32,993 bases of DNA, from assembly GCA_031276235.1 (NCBI GenBank), contig JAISNL010000150.1:1-32993 (forward strand), written 5' to 3'. Below the pieces are notes generated by a model. It ran no database searches. It saw only the letters and a list, made by a program, of their open reading frames with translations, and had not been told where the DNA came from. Shown here one piece after another: positions 1 to 8,727 of this stretch; positions within the stretch are counted from its first letter, which is position 1, and the number at the start of each line of letters is the position of its first letter. The position numbers and the translations under genes were made by a program. The DNA is from Prevotellaceae bacterium. GTDB lineage: Bacteria; Bacteroidota; Bacteroidia; Bacteroidales; UBA932.

Positions 1-2540
1 ATTCTGTATTGCCAGCAGTTATTTACATTTGCGGGAATATTGATGCGTTCTTCGTCTTCGTTTTTTCTGCGAATATTTTCATCAACAGCCAGCCAGTCCT
101 GAAATGGAAAAACGGCAAACATGGATGGGGATTTCAGATGTGCGGTTAAAATATTTTCGGCAATTTCGCCTGTGCAAATTTCTGGCGCATTGCCTTGCAT
201 GTTCAATATTTGGCTGTAATACTGCTGTGTTTTTTCGCGGTTTTCTTTCCACCATCCGCGCAATGTGGATGTGTCGTGAGTAGAGGTTGTGCAAACCGAA
301 TTGCGGGGATATGTTGCCGTATTTCCGAAATCGGAATTTAGGCTTTTCGACATTCGCTGGATTTCGAGTCCGAGAATTTGCAAAGTCTTTATCACTTCAG
401 GCACGCAATCGGGTATCATGCCCAAATCTTCGCAACATGCAAGCATGTTTGTTGCACAAATCAATGCAGGCAATTTCTTCATTGCGCCTGCTTTCCACAG
501 TTCATTATTGCGGCGGTAATAAAATTCATCGTAAATTTGGTTGAATATCTGTTTTTGATTATCGTTGAGCTTTGCGTATGCCGCAGATAATTGAGCCTCA
601 ATTCGCGGGTGAAAATGTTTTTTTTGGTATTCATCTTCAACAAAAAGCACATCGTTGGTTAATGAGAAAAGTATTGATTTCAATGTTTCTTTTTTTTCAA
701 TATTCATGGTTTTAAAAAAACTGTCGATTTTGCGTTGTGTGTTGAATTTGGATTTGAATTTCAATTTACTGTCTGTGCAGTCGAAAAAAGTTTTAATTGC
801 GTAATTTGCGTCTTTTCCGAAAGTTTTTCGTATAAAACTGTTATCGAAACAGGGCGTTAGCCAAGTTGCATCAATCGGCAATCCGCGCTGTTCCAATTCA
901 TGGGCAGAGTATGGGAGCGCGGGATTGAAACGTCCTAAAAAGCCTTGCAGCGAATGTATCGGAATTTCCCAAATTCTGAAAAAGCCAAGCACATGGTCTA
1001 TTCTGAACGCATCAAAATATTCCGACATTTTTATCAATCGCCGAGTCCACCATTTATAGGAATCTTCACTAATGCTGCGCCAGTTGTAAGCGGGAAATTC
1101 CCAATTTTGTCCGTTTGTTGAAAATGCATCAGGCGGCGCTCCCGCCTGACTTGCAAGATTAAAATATTCGGGATTTGTCCATGTATCTACGCTGTTGCGT
1201 GCAATTCCAACAGGTATATCGCCTTTCAATATTATTCCGTTTTTGCGTGCATGTTTGCTTGCTGCTTTCATTTGCCTGTGGGCATGATATTGCAAAAAAC
1301 AGTAAAATTGTACAGATTTTTCATATTGTTTTTCAAAGTTAACTGTATTTATTTTTTTGAAATTTTCGTAATTCAGCCATGTATTAAAATCGGGAGTTTT
1401 GAACTTGTCGCGCAGTGTGCAGAACATTGAATATGGTTTGAGCCAGAAACTGTTTTTGCTGAAAAATTTTTTGTACGAAGCCGATTTCATACAGTCGTTT
1501 CCATCTTGATTGAAAATTTCTTTAAAAAATTTCCATTTTATTTTTATGACTTTTGCATAGTCCACAGTTTGCGATTTATTGAGTTGATTTTTTATTTGTT
1601 CGTATTTCTTTTCATCCGACAGTTTCCCCATCGTTTTCAAATTAATATATACAGGATGCAAAGCATGGGTGGAGATTGCGCTGTACGGGGAACTGTCGCG
1701 GCTGTCGAAAAATGCGCAAGTGTCGTTCACGGGCAATATTTGCAACAAAACCTGACCTGTTTTTTTCAGCCAGTCGATAAATATTTTCAAATCGCAAAAA
1801 TCGCCAATGCCGCAACTGTTTTCTGTTCGCAGCGCAAAAACGGGAATCGCCGTACCCGCGCCGCGCCAGTTATCCTGATTTGTGAGCGAAGTTTCGAGCG
1901 TATGAATTTTATGTTCGCTGTGCAAAAAATCATTTGCAGAAAGCTGTCTATTGTTTCCTTCTTCCCACTTTATAATATTGTGCGTTTGACTGTCGATTAT
2001 CACAAATTTAAATTCAAACGGACATTGCAGTTTTGCTGCATTTATTTTAATTTTCCAAAGCGGAAATTCATCGTCATTCATTTTCAGCGGTTTTGTCCAG
2101 TTGCCCAAAACATCGCAGTTGCCAACTATTGCCAATGAATTTTCTTTTGCAATTTGCGGCACATTCAGTCTAAATTCCAGCGTTTTTTCATACACTTTGT
2201 CATCATGCGTTTTTTTGCTGCGCCTGTTTATAATGTCTGTAAAAGCGGAAGAATAAAACGGCTGCGCATCGCTTATTTCGCGCCAGACGTCGTAAATATC
2301 GTAAAATTCGGTTGCGCTGTTCAGTTGCAATCGTCGGTTTTTTTCCCATTCCGAAGCAATTTGTTTTCCTTCGCTGTTTTTTATTAAATAAAAATATGTT
2401 ATTGAGGATTTAATTTCGGATATTTCAATGCTCCAAAAGCCATAATTTTGGCAGCGCAGTGCAAATTCTTTGCTGTTGATTTTTATAAACAGATTTTCGC
2501 CGAACTTTGCAATATAATGTATGTGAAATTTGAGCAGCAT
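1..2540 (-). CDS. malQ: 4-alpha-glucanotransferase (amylomaltase, GH77) with N-terminal starch-binding domains, 3' end outside the window
   Basis: This enzyme transfers alpha-1,4-glucan segments between maltooligosaccharides in cytoplasmic starch/maltodextrin use. I translated the minus strand from the ATG at 2540; it stays open for 846 codons to the window edge, which is probably why the ORF track omits it. The N-terminus holds two CBM20-like modules, roughly residues 1-105 and 112-205, the second with the typical GNWTKPLKM stretch. The GH77 domain starts near residue 225. The catalytic set is visible: nucleophile Asp515 in FRIDHVLGF, acid/base Glu704 in CEDLGMIP, and Asp756 in THDTSTLRGWW. 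Bacteroidota MalQ proteins of this architecture are near 890-900 residues, so about 50 are missing. The start lies 2 bp after the stop of the methyltransferase gene, so translation is probably coupled. Many short plus-strand ORFs here are shadows of this gene. Confidence 0.95.
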   Translation of the reverse strand, partial: MLLKFHIHYIAKFGENLFIKINSKEFALRCQNYGFWSIEISEIKSSITYFYLIKNSEGKQIASEWEKNRRLQLNSATEFYDIYDVWREISDAQPFYSSAFTDIINRRSKKTHDDKVYEKTLEFRLNVPQIAKENSLAIVGNCDVLGNWTKPLKMNDDEFPLWKIKINAAKLQCPFEFKFVIIDSQTHNIIKWEEGNNRQLSANDFLHSEHKIHTLETSLTNQDNWRGAGTAIPVFALRTENSCGIGDFCDLKIFIDWLKKTGQVLLQILPVNDTCAFFDSRDSSPYSAISTHALHPVYINLKTMGKLSDEKKYEQIKNQLNKSQTVDYAKVIKIKWKFFKEIFNQDGNDCMKSASYKKFFSKNSFWLKPYSMFCTLRDKFKTPDFNTWLNYENFKKINTVNFEKQYEKSVQFYCFLQYHAHRQMKAASKHARKNGIILKGDIPVGIARNSVDTWTNPEYFNLASQAGAPPDAFSTNGQNWEFPAYNWRSISEDSYKWWTRRLIKMSEYFDAFRIDHVLGFFRIWEIPIHSLQGFLGRFNPALPYSAHELEQRGLPIDATWLTPCFDNSFIRKTFGKDANYAIKTFFDCTDSKLKFKSKFNTQRKIDSFFKTMNIEKKETLKSILFSLTNDVLFVEDEYQKKHFHPRIEAQLSAAYAKLNDNQKQIFNQIYDEFYYRRNNELWKAGAMKKLPALICATNMLACCEDLGMIPDCVPEVIKTLQILGLEIQRMSKSLNSDFGNTATYPRNSVCTTSTHDTSTLRGWWKENREKTQQYYSQILNMQGNAPEICTGEIAENILTAHLKSPSMFAVFPFQDWLAVDENIRRKNEDEERINIPANVNNCWQYR

Positions 2541-2542
2541 AA

Positions 2543-3190
2543 TCAGTTTTTCAGTTTGCGCACAATCATCATTCCATCGCGCAGGTTAAGCAAAACGTTT
2601 TCTACTCGCGAATCATTCTGTACTAAATCGTTAAATTCAACAATGCCGGCAGTTTGTCTGTCGTTATGCTTCACAGTTTCTACCACTTTTCCGTTCCATA
2701 AAACGTTGTCGGCAAAAATGAATCCGCCGATATTCACCATGCCGAACACAGTATTGTAATTATCGGCATAATTGCGTTTGTCTCCATCGATAAAGACAAT
2801 ATCAAATTTTTTGTTCAGTGCAGGAATCACATCTTTTGCATCGCCTGCATGCAAGTAAATTTTGTTGGCATATGGCGATTTGGCAATCATGTGTTTTGCC
2901 GTTTCCAGAATTTCGTCGTTGATGTCAATGCTGTGCAATTCGCCATCAGGCAGCAATCCTTTTGCCATGCAAAGCGCTGAATATCCAGTAAAAGTTCCTA
3001 TTTCAAGAATAGTTTTTGGTTTAATCATTTTGCTGAAAAATTCCAGTATTTTTCCTTGCACGTGTCCTGAAATCATTCGCGTTTGTATTACGCTCAGATT
3101 GGTTTTGCGATAAATTTCGTGCAGCAGTTCGTCTTCGGCTGAAGTATGCGCGGCAATATACTGTTCTATTTTTTTATCGTTATCAAACAT
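2543..3190 (-). CDS. Class I SAM-dependent O-methyltransferase (family 3, CCoAOMT-like)
   Basis: The 215-residue protein is a full-length member of the O-methyltransferase family 3 (caffeoyl-CoA O-methyltransferase-like). The SAM-binding motif I is LEIGTFTGYSALCMA near residues 61-75, the acidic end of strand 2 is SIDIND, and the IDGDKRNY motif around residue 134 matches the metal/substrate-binding loop of this family. The family methylates hydroxyls of catechol-like or other small molecules with help from a divalent cation; the substrate here cannot be told from sequence. It has no signal peptide, so it should be cytoplasmic. It lies 27 bp downstream of the M16 peptidase gene and 2 bp upstream of malQ, so the three probably share a transcript, though the functional link is not obvious. 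Confidence 0.9.
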   Translation of the reverse strand: MFDNDKKIEQYIAAHTSAEDELLHEIYRKTNLSVIQTRMISGHVQGKILEFFSKMIKPKTILEIGTFTGYSALCMAKGLLPDGELHSIDINDEILETAKHMIAKSPYANKIYLHAGDAKDVIPALNKKFDIVFIDGDKRNYADNYNTVFGMVNIGGFIFADNVLWNGKVVETVKHNDRQTAGIVEFNDLVQNDSRVENVLLNLRDGMMIVRKLKN

Positions 3191-3217
3191 TTATTGAAAA
3201 TAATTTTATTAAAAACA

Positions 3218-4444
3218 TTATGAATAACTGAGGAATGATAAATTTTCTTCGGAAAAAATATCGTTGGCAATTTCGTGCAGTTCATCGGCTTTCAGAGCGT
3301 TTATTTTTGCTTTTTGCATGTCCATAGTTTCTATTTTATCAAACAGCAAAAGCATCTTTGCATTATCAATCATTCGCTGTTCATAATTTTCATTTTGAAT
3401 AATCAACTGCCCTATGAATCTGTGTTTGGCATAATCCAAATCCTGTTTTTTAATTTTTGTTGACCGCAGTTTTTCAAGTTCGGAAAGGGCAAGTTTTATG
3501 CTTTTTTTCAGATGTTTTTTTGCCGTTTCAAAATAAATTTGGAATACTCCCGAATTTTCAAATGCTTCGTAGCTTGCCGAAATATCATACACCAAACCGT
3601 TTTGTTCGCGCAAACTTATGTTCAGTAATGAGGAAAAAATAGGACCTCCGAGCATGTTTGCAAGCAAACTTAATCCTGTGCTGCGGCTGTCGCTTGCGCT
3701 GTAGGCTCTGTTGCCTATTATGCAAAATGCCTGCGCCGAATCTGATGAACAGTCTTTTTTGAAAGGTTTGTATTTGCTTATTTTTTCGCACTGTACAGCA
3801 TCCGAATTATTGTTGTATTTCATAAGATATTTGTTCGACAGCAAACTCAGTCTGTCAATATCGATATTGCCTGCAACCGAAAGAATAATGCGTTTGTTAA
3901 TGTAATTGCGTTTTATAAAAGAGCGCACATCATCGACCGTAAACGATTTTACGGATTTTATTGTTCCCAGTATTGGCTTTCCTATGGCATTTCTTTTAAA
4001 CATCAATTGCATGGATTTATCGTAAATAACTTCCGAAAGATTGCATCCTGATGAATTTATTTCGCTTATTATTACGCCTTTTTCTTTGTTGAGTTCGTCT
4101 TCGGGAAAGGTAGAATTGAATACCAGATCGCATATAAGTTCCAAAGCCTTTTCAAATTGGGAATTTTGTACTATCGAATACACAATCGTGCTTTCGCGAC
4201 CTGTAAAAGCGTTCAACTCGCCGCCATTGTTTTCAAGTCCGTAACAAATATCAAGTGCCGAGCGTTTTTTTGTACCTTTGAACAGCACATGTTCTATAAA
4301 ATGCGCTATTCCATGTTCTCCGTCAAGTTCTGCGGCAGTTCCCGCGCCTATCATCAATCCGCAATAAACCACATTACTTTTCGTTTGCTGTAAAACAATC
4401 CGTATTCCATTGCGAAGAGTTATTATTTCATGTTCGTTTTTCAT
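3218..4444 (-). CDS. M16-family zinc metallopeptidase (processing-peptidase-like)
   Basis: The 408-residue protein is a single-unit M16B peptidase. The inverted zinc motif HFIEH (His48, Glu51, His52) sits in GIAHFIEHVLFKGT, and the downstream NKEKGVIISEI segment supplies the expected third ligand glutamate. The C-terminal half matches the second M16 domain (LREQNGLVYDISASYEAF is the typical substrate-side arginine/tyrosine region). Length fits the ~410-residue bacterial family that includes Bacillus YmxG/MlpA and mitochondrial processing peptidase beta. No signal peptide is seen, so cytoplasmic action is likely. It is first in a minus-strand run followed by the methyltransferase and malQ. A TACCTTTG promoter element ends only 6 bp before the ATG, so the transcript may have almost no leader. 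Confidence 0.92.
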   Translation of the reverse strand: MKNEHEIITLRNGIRIVLQQTKSNVVYCGLMIGAGTAAELDGEHGIAHFIEHVLFKGTKKRSALDICYGLENNGGELNAFTGRESTIVYSIVQNSQFEKALELICDLVFNSTFPEDELNKEKGVIISEINSSGCNLSEVIYDKSMQLMFKRNAIGKPILGTIKSVKSFTVDDVRSFIKRNYINKRIILSVAGNIDIDRLSLLSNKYLMKYNNNSDAVQCEKISKYKPFKKDCSSDSAQAFCIIGNRAYSASDSRSTGLSLLANMLGGPIFSSLLNISLREQNGLVYDISASYEAFENSGVFQIYFETAKKHLKKSIKLALSELEKLRSTKIKKQDLDYAKHRFIGQLIIQNENYEQRMIDNAKMLLLFDKIETMDMQKAKINALKADELHEIANDIFSEENLSFLSYS

Positions 4445-4449
4445 GGCGG

Positions 4450-4457
4450 CAAAGGTA
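4450..4457 (-). promoter_or_regulatory. Bacteroidota -7 promoter element (TACCTTTG) for the M16 peptidase run
   Basis: The minus strand reads TACCTTTG just upstream of the M16 start codon, matching the TAnnTTTG consensus. No TTG is present at 19-21 bp upstream, so the -33 part is weak. Transcription starting 6-8 bp downstream would begin at or next to the ATG. Confidence 0.45.
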
Positions 4458-4549
4458 CGAAAAATAAAAAATTACCCGTTGTCGAGATTAAAAAACATTA
4501 AGTTTTATCAAAATTCACATGCATTTGTCTTTGATTTTGCCTAAAATAT

Positions 4550-4579
4550 TTGGCAGTAAAATAAAATTTACTACCTTTG
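4550..4579 (+). promoter_or_regulatory. Bacteroidota promoter for tRNA-Ser (TTG-N19-TACCTTTG)
   Basis: TTG at 4550-4552 (within ATTTGG) is followed after exactly 19 bp by TACCTTTG at 4572-4579. Spacing and sequence match the TTTG / TAnnTTTG promoter used by the Bacteroidota primary sigma factor. The expected start is about 5 bp before the mature tRNA end. Confidence 0.75.
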
Positions 4580-4591
4580 CGCACTCAAATC

Positions 4592-4676
4592 GGAGAGATG
4601 GCAGAGTGGTCGATTGCGGCGGTCTTGAAAACCGTTGAACTGAGAGGTTCCCGGGGTTCGAATCCCTGTCTCTCCG
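4592..4676 (+). tRNA. tRNA-Ser (anticodon UGA)
   Basis: The acceptor arm GGAGAGA (4592-4598) pairs with TCTCTCC (4669-4675), with discriminator G at 4676. The anticodon loop CTTGAAA carries TGA at 4626-4628, which reads UCA serine codons. The T arm contains GGTTCGAATCC, and the 85-nt length reflects the long variable arm of class II serine tRNAs. CCA is not encoded. The gene has its own promoter and lies between the divergent M16 peptidase and pseudouridine synthase genes. Confidence 0.96.
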
Positions 4677-4723
4677 CGATTAGTAGTAATAATTGATGTA
4701 TTATTAATTGTACATTATGAAAG

Positions 4724-4753
4724 AAATAAGGGTGCATAACTGCATCCTTATTT
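4724..4753 (+). terminator. Stem-loop downstream of tRNA-Ser, probable terminator
   Basis: AAATAAGG (4724-4731) pairs with CCTTATTT (4746-4753); a G-T wobble and TGCA/TGCA extend the stem to 13 bp around a TAAC tetraloop. The T run after it is interrupted (TTTGCTTTG), so it is a weaker terminator than the others in this window. It starts about 48 bp after the tRNA. Confidence 0.55.
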
Positions 4754-4858
4754 GCTTTGACAGTGAATATTTGTTTAATCTTACTGATTGAATTGTTTTT
4801 TTAATGGCTTTGCCATTGACATAACATAAGTTATTTATTCAATCATTAAATTATTTTG

Positions 4859-4866
4859 TATCTTTG
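4859..4866 (+). promoter_or_regulatory. -7 promoter element (TATCTTTG) for the pseudouridine synthase gene
   Basis: TATCTTTG matches TAnnTTTG and ends 18 bp before the ATG at 4885. No convincing TTG is found at the -33 position. The position is right for the pseudouridine synthase-era pair. Confidence 0.5.
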
Positions 4867-4884
4867 CGGCAAATTTGATAAATA

Positions 4885-6177
4885 ATGGCATACAAAAAGT
4901 CAACTGATAACAGTAAAAAAAATGTTTCGCGGAAAACATTCAAATCAAAAGATCAATCGTCCAAATCCTATTCGCAAAAAAAATATACCCGTAAATCCAA
5001 TGACAATAGCAGTTTCAGGGAAAGAACGGATGATGAAGCTGCATCCAAAAAACGCAGATTCAACGATGCAGACGAACGACCGAAAAGAACCTACAGACGC
5101 AATGAAGATAAAGGTTTCGGAAGAAGAACGGATGATGAAGCTGCATCTAAAAAACGAAGATTCAGCGATGCAGACGAACGACCGAAAAGAACCTATAGAC
5201 GCAATGAAGATAAAGGTTTCGGAAGAAGAACGGATGATGAAGCTGCATCCAAAAAACGCAGATTCAGCGATGCAGACGAACGACCGAAAAGAACCTACAG
5301 ACGCAATGACGAATATGCATCGCAAAGCGGATTGTCGAATAAAACAGAAAGGCAACCTAAAAATTATGTTCGCATGTCCGAACCAGTTGACAGCAGATTG
5401 CGGCGCAGAATAAAAGAAGCAAAGGTGAATAACGTAGCGGACGTCAATATTGCCGAAGACAGTAAGGTACGCTTGAACAAGTTTATCGCAAATTCGGGAA
5501 TATGTTCGCGGCGCGAAGCCGACACGTTCATAAAAGCCGGAGTGGTTTCGGTGAATGGCGTTGTTGTAACCGAATTGGGAGTTAAAATTTCAACAAATGA
5601 CGAAGTACTGTTTAACGGGGAAAAACTGCACGGCGAAAAAAAGGTTTATCTGGTGATGAACAAACCCAAAGGCTATGTTACAACGGTAGAAGACCCTCAT
5701 GCCGACAAAACAGTGATGACAATTGTGAGCAATTATTGCAGCGAACGCGTTTATCCTGTCGGCAGGCTTGATAAAAATACAACAGGAGTTTTGCTTTTTA
5801 CGAATGATGGAAATTTGACAAAAGTATTGACGCATCCGAGCTACGGAAAGAAGAAAATATATGCCGTAGGATTAGATAGAAATCTTACAAAAAATGATAT
5901 GACGCGGCTTGCCGAGGGCGTTCAACTTGAAGATGGACTTGCTTTTTTTGACGAAATTTCATATACGGACGATAATGATAAACGCAAAATAGGAGTTGAA
6001 ATACATTCGGGCAGAAACAGAATTGTACGCAGAATGTTTGAACATCTTGATTATAAAATTACCAAACTCGACAGAGTATATTTTGCAGGACTTACCAAAT
6101 CGAAACTGCGGCGCGGCGAATGCCGTTTCCTTAGCGAACAGGAAATAATAGCGCTGAAAATGGGAGCGTATGAATGA
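4885..6177 (+). CDS. RsuA/RluB-family pseudouridine synthase with repeat-rich basic N-terminal extension
   Basis: The last ~235 residues are a standard RsuA/RluB/RluE/RluF-type enzyme that isomerises uridine to pseudouridine in rRNA. An S4 RNA-binding domain begins at VRLNKFIANSGICSRREAD (about residue 195), and the catalytic domain carries PVGRLDKNTTG with catalytic Asp296. The first ~190 residues are very different: Lys/Arg/Ser/Asp-rich, probably disordered, with about 2.8 copies of a 34-residue unit (DDEAASKKRRFSDADERPK core). Such charged extensions are common on Bacteroidota members of this family and probably help RNA or ribosome contact, which is inference. Which uridine it modifies cannot be assigned. 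era follows 25 bp downstream, suggesting a ribosome-assembly transcript. Confidence 0.9.
   Translation: MAYKKSTDNSKKNVSRKTFKSKDQSSKSYSQKKYTRKSNDNSSFRERTDDEAASKKRRFNDADERPKRTYRRNEDKGFGRRTDDEAASKKRRFSDADERPKRTYRRNEDKGFGRRTDDEAASKKRRFSDADERPKRTYRRNDEYASQSGLSNKTERQPKNYVRMSEPVDSRLRRRIKEAKVNNVADVNIAEDSKVRLNKFIANSGICSRREADTFIKAGVVSVNGVVVTELGVKISTNDEVLFNGEKLHGEKKVYLVMNKPKGYVTTVEDPHADKTVMTIVSNYCSERVYPVGRLDKNTTGVLLFTNDGNLTKVLTHPSYGKKKIYAVGLDRNLTKNDMTRLAEGVQLEDGLAFFDEISYTDDNDKRKIGVEIHSGRNRIVRRMFEHLDYKITKLDRVYFAGLTKSKLRRGECRFLSEQEIIALKMGAYE
5027..5308 (+). repeat. In-frame 102-bp coding tandem repeat (about 2.8 copies)
   Basis: CGGATGATGAAGCT recurs at 5027, 5129 and 5231, giving an exact 102-bp (34-codon) period. 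Copies differ at only a few bases, and the third stops after about 80 bp. The near-identity at synonymous positions points to recent duplication by slippage or unequal crossover, so copy number may vary between strains. Confidence 0.9.
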
Positions 6178-6202
6178 TATTCACAAAAAACATTAACGGC
6201 TT

Positions 6203-7102
6203 ATGACCTCTGCAACTAATGTGCATCGTTCAGGATTTGTAAACATAATAGGAAATCCTAACGTAGGCAAATCAACGCTGATGAATGCTCTGGTAGGTGA
6301 AAACCTGTCGATAATTACAGCCAAATCACAAACCACGCGGCATCGTATATTGGGAATTGTCAGCGGTGAAGATTTTCAAATAGTGTATTCGGATACTCCG
6401 GGAATTATAAAGCCTAAATACCGTCTGCAATCATCGATGATGAAATTCGTGAATACCGCAATAGGCGATGCCGACATAATTGTATATGTAACAGATGTGG
6501 TAGAAAAAATTGACAAAAATATAGAATATGTCGAAAGACTAAACAGTATTGAAACCCCAATAATTCTGGTTATAAATAAAATTGATTTGACAAATCAGCA
6601 AATATTGACCGATATGGTAGAACAATGGCAAAAACTTTTACCAAAAGCGCTGATATTTCCCGCATCTGCATTAGAAAAATTTAATCTCAACAATATCTTT
6701 GCAAAGATTCTCGAATTGCTGCCCGAAGGCTCGGCTTATTATGAAAAAGATGAACTGACCGATAAGAACCTGCGCTTCTTTGCTTCCGAAATTATCCGCG
6801 AAAAAATATTACTGTATTACCAAAAAGAAATTCCGTATTGCGTTGAAGTGGGCATAGAAAATTTTGTGGAAGATAAAAACATGTACATCATCGAAGCGGT
6901 AATATATGTTGCACGAGAATCGCAAAAAGGAATAATCATAGGCAAAGGCGGAAAATCTTTGAAACTTGCCGGCACTGCCGCACGAAAGGACATGGAAAGG
7001 TTTTTTGACAGAAAGGTGTTCTTAAAACTGTTTGTAAAAGTTGACCCCGACTGGCGCGACAGCGAACAGCAACTCAAAAAATTCGGATATATTAATGACT
7101 AA
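6203..7102 (+). CDS. era: GTPase Era, 16S rRNA maturation/30S assembly factor
   Basis: At 299 residues this is a full-length Era. The GTPase domain shows G1 GNPNVGKST (residues 17-25), the Era-specific G2 region SQTTRHRILG, G3 DTPG, G4 NKID and a G5-like SAL. The C-terminal KH domain is clear: EAVIYVARESQKGIIIGKGG contains the RNA-binding GxxG loop. Era binds the 3' end of 16S rRNA and checks late 30S assembly, acting in the cytoplasm and at the inner membrane. It sits 25 bp after the pseudouridine synthase gene and is probably co-transcribed with it. It converges with cstA (63 bp apart), with no obvious strong terminator between them. Confidence 0.97.
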   Translation: MTSATNVHRSGFVNIIGNPNVGKSTLMNALVGENLSIITAKSQTTRHRILGIVSGEDFQIVYSDTPGIIKPKYRLQSSMMKFVNTAIGDADIIVYVTDVVEKIDKNIEYVERLNSIETPIILVINKIDLTNQQILTDMVEQWQKLLPKALIFPASALEKFNLNNIFAKILELLPEGSAYYEKDELTDKNLRFFASEIIREKILLYYQKEIPYCVEVGIENFVEDKNMYIIEAVIYVARESQKGIIIGKGGKSLKLAGTAARKDMERFFDRKVFLKLFVKVDPDWRDSEQQLKKFGYIND

Positions 7103-7165
7103 TCTCCCTGTAATTACATTTTGCTTTGCTTTTCCCTTTGATGATGTATTATCTGGGAATGTATG

Positions 7166-8611
7166 TTAACTGCGATTTTGTAATTTATTCTGTATTCTGT
7201 TTCTGTAATAAACAAACATAATGCCTGTGCATACTGTTATCGCAAACCCTGACATGTTCGACACAAATGCGCTTAAACCGAAGCCTTCGGGTGCGGTGAA
7301 AATGTATGTTGACGTTACTGCCGTCATAAATAATGCAGGAACAAGCGATATGAAATAATTTTTCCCGCTGCGGCAAAGATAAACGGTGATTGCCCAAAGC
7401 GTAAATACTGCCAGCGTTTGATTGCACCATGCAAAATATCTCCATAACACATTGAAGGGAATGAAAAAGAGAATAACGAATGTTAAGGCAAAAATTGGCA
7501 GGGCAACAAACAGCCGTTTTGTTAATTTGTGCTGGCTGACATGCAGAAAGTCGGCAACAATTAAACGCGCCGAGCGCAATGCGGTATCGCCCGAAGTGAT
7601 TGGCGCGGCTACAACGCCCAGCAGAGCCAGCGCTCCGCCAAGTGTGCCGAGCCACGTTTTGGATATTATGTTAACAACTTCCGCGCCTGTGTTGGAATTG
7701 GGAGGAAGCGATGCCGCATAGCGCTGCAAGCCATCAACAGAGCCGAAAAACGATGCCGCTGCAGCCGCCCAAATCAATGCTAAAACGCCTTCGGCAACCA
7801 TGGCTCCGTAAAAACACCGCCGTCCGTATTTTTCGTTTTTCAGGCAGCGAGCCATCATTGGCGACTGTGTGGCATGAAATCCTGATATCGCGCCGCAGGC
7901 TATCGATACAAACATCATGGGGAATATGGGTAATCCATCGGGATGCTGATTTGCCAGACCGGATGTAAGTTCGGGTATGGGCGCATCGTTTGCAAACAGT
8001 GAAATCAATATTCCCGCCGCCATAAACAGAAGCGCCGCGCCAAACAGTGGATAGATTCTGCCTATAAGTTTGTCGATAGGAAGCAGCGTAGCCAGAATGT
8101 AATAGGCAAAAACAATCACTGTCCACCAAAAAACGCTTACGTAGCCAGCGGTCATGCCTGCAAGCAAGCCCGCGGGACCTGAAATAAATACCGCTCCTAC
8201 CAGAATCATAAGCAGCAGCGAGAATATCCGCATAAACTGTTTTGCGGCAAGTCCAAGTTCTTTGCCGTTGAGTTCGGGCAAACTTGCTCCTTTGCTGCGA
8301 ACCGACATCATGCCCGAAAAATAATCGTGAACCGCTCCGCCAAATATTGTGCCGAAAACTATCCACAAAAAGGCGGCAGGTCCAAACATGATGCCCATTA
8401 TTGCGCCAAAAACAGGCCCCAGTCCCGCTATATTCAGAAATTGAATAAGAAATATGCGCCACCATGACATTGGTACGTAATCCACGCTGTCGGTCATGGA
8501 ATATGCCGGCGTTTGCCGATGCTTATCAATGCCGAAAATGCGTTCGGCAAATTTTCCGTATATAAAATATCCTGCAACCAAAACTGCAAGGGCTACACAA
8601 AAACTTATCAT
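7166..8611 (-). CDS. cstA: CstA-family carbon-starvation transporter (short form)
   Basis: The 481-residue polytopic inner-membrane protein matches the CstA family. The N-terminal GKFAERIFGIDKHRQTPA region and the MSWWRIFLIQFLNIAGLGP and GTIFGGAVHDYFSGM segments are characteristic, as is GFHATQSPMMARC. The protein is hydrophobic throughout with more than ten likely membrane segments. E. coli CstA is about 700 residues; the ~480-residue form is usual in Bacteroidota. Family members take up peptides or pyruvate when carbon is scarce; the substrate here is not shown. It is a lone minus-strand gene, 475 bp from the OmpA-family gene upstream, with the 23-bp repeat array lying in that gap. The large minus-strand ORF at 7734-8465 is a shadow. 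Confidence 0.9.
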   Translation of the reverse strand: MISFCVALAVLVAGYFIYGKFAERIFGIDKHRQTPAYSMTDSVDYVPMSWWRIFLIQFLNIAGLGPVFGAIMGIMFGPAAFLWIVFGTIFGGAVHDYFSGMMSVRSKGASLPELNGKELGLAAKQFMRIFSLLLMILVGAVFISGPAGLLAGMTAGYVSVFWWTVIVFAYYILATLLPIDKLIGRIYPLFGAALLFMAAGILISLFANDAPIPELTSGLANQHPDGLPIFPMMFVSIACGAISGFHATQSPMMARCLKNEKYGRRCFYGAMVAEGVLALIWAAAAASFFGSVDGLQRYAASLPPNSNTGAEVVNIISKTWLGTLGGALALLGVVAAPITSGDTALRSARLIVADFLHVSQHKLTKRLFVALPIFALTFVILFFIPFNVLWRYFAWCNQTLAVFTLWAITVYLCRSGKNYFISLVPALFMTAVTSTYIFTAPEGFGLSAFVSNMSGFAITVCTGIMFVYYRNRIQNKLQNRS

Positions 8612-8727
8612 AGCTTTATTTTTTTTGATTCATTCGGTAAAATTATAAAAAGTTTATAAACTGCCTGCTAATACGGTATTTTTTGTTTGTTTTTGTCTTC
8701 ATAAATCCTGTACGTTTCGCGGCGGCG

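Noticed and set aside
1506-2138. Plus-strand ORF of 210 residues
   Set aside because: It is antisense to malQ, whose translation has conserved domains and catalytic residues.
4945-5355. Minus-strand ORF of 136 residues with repeated SFVCIAES
   Set aside because: It is the antisense shadow of the 102-bp coding repeat in the pseudouridine synthase gene.
7734-8465. Minus-strand ORF of 243 residues inside cstA
   Set aside because: It lies in another frame of the clearly recognisable CstA gene and has an unlikely Arg/His/Cys-rich composition.
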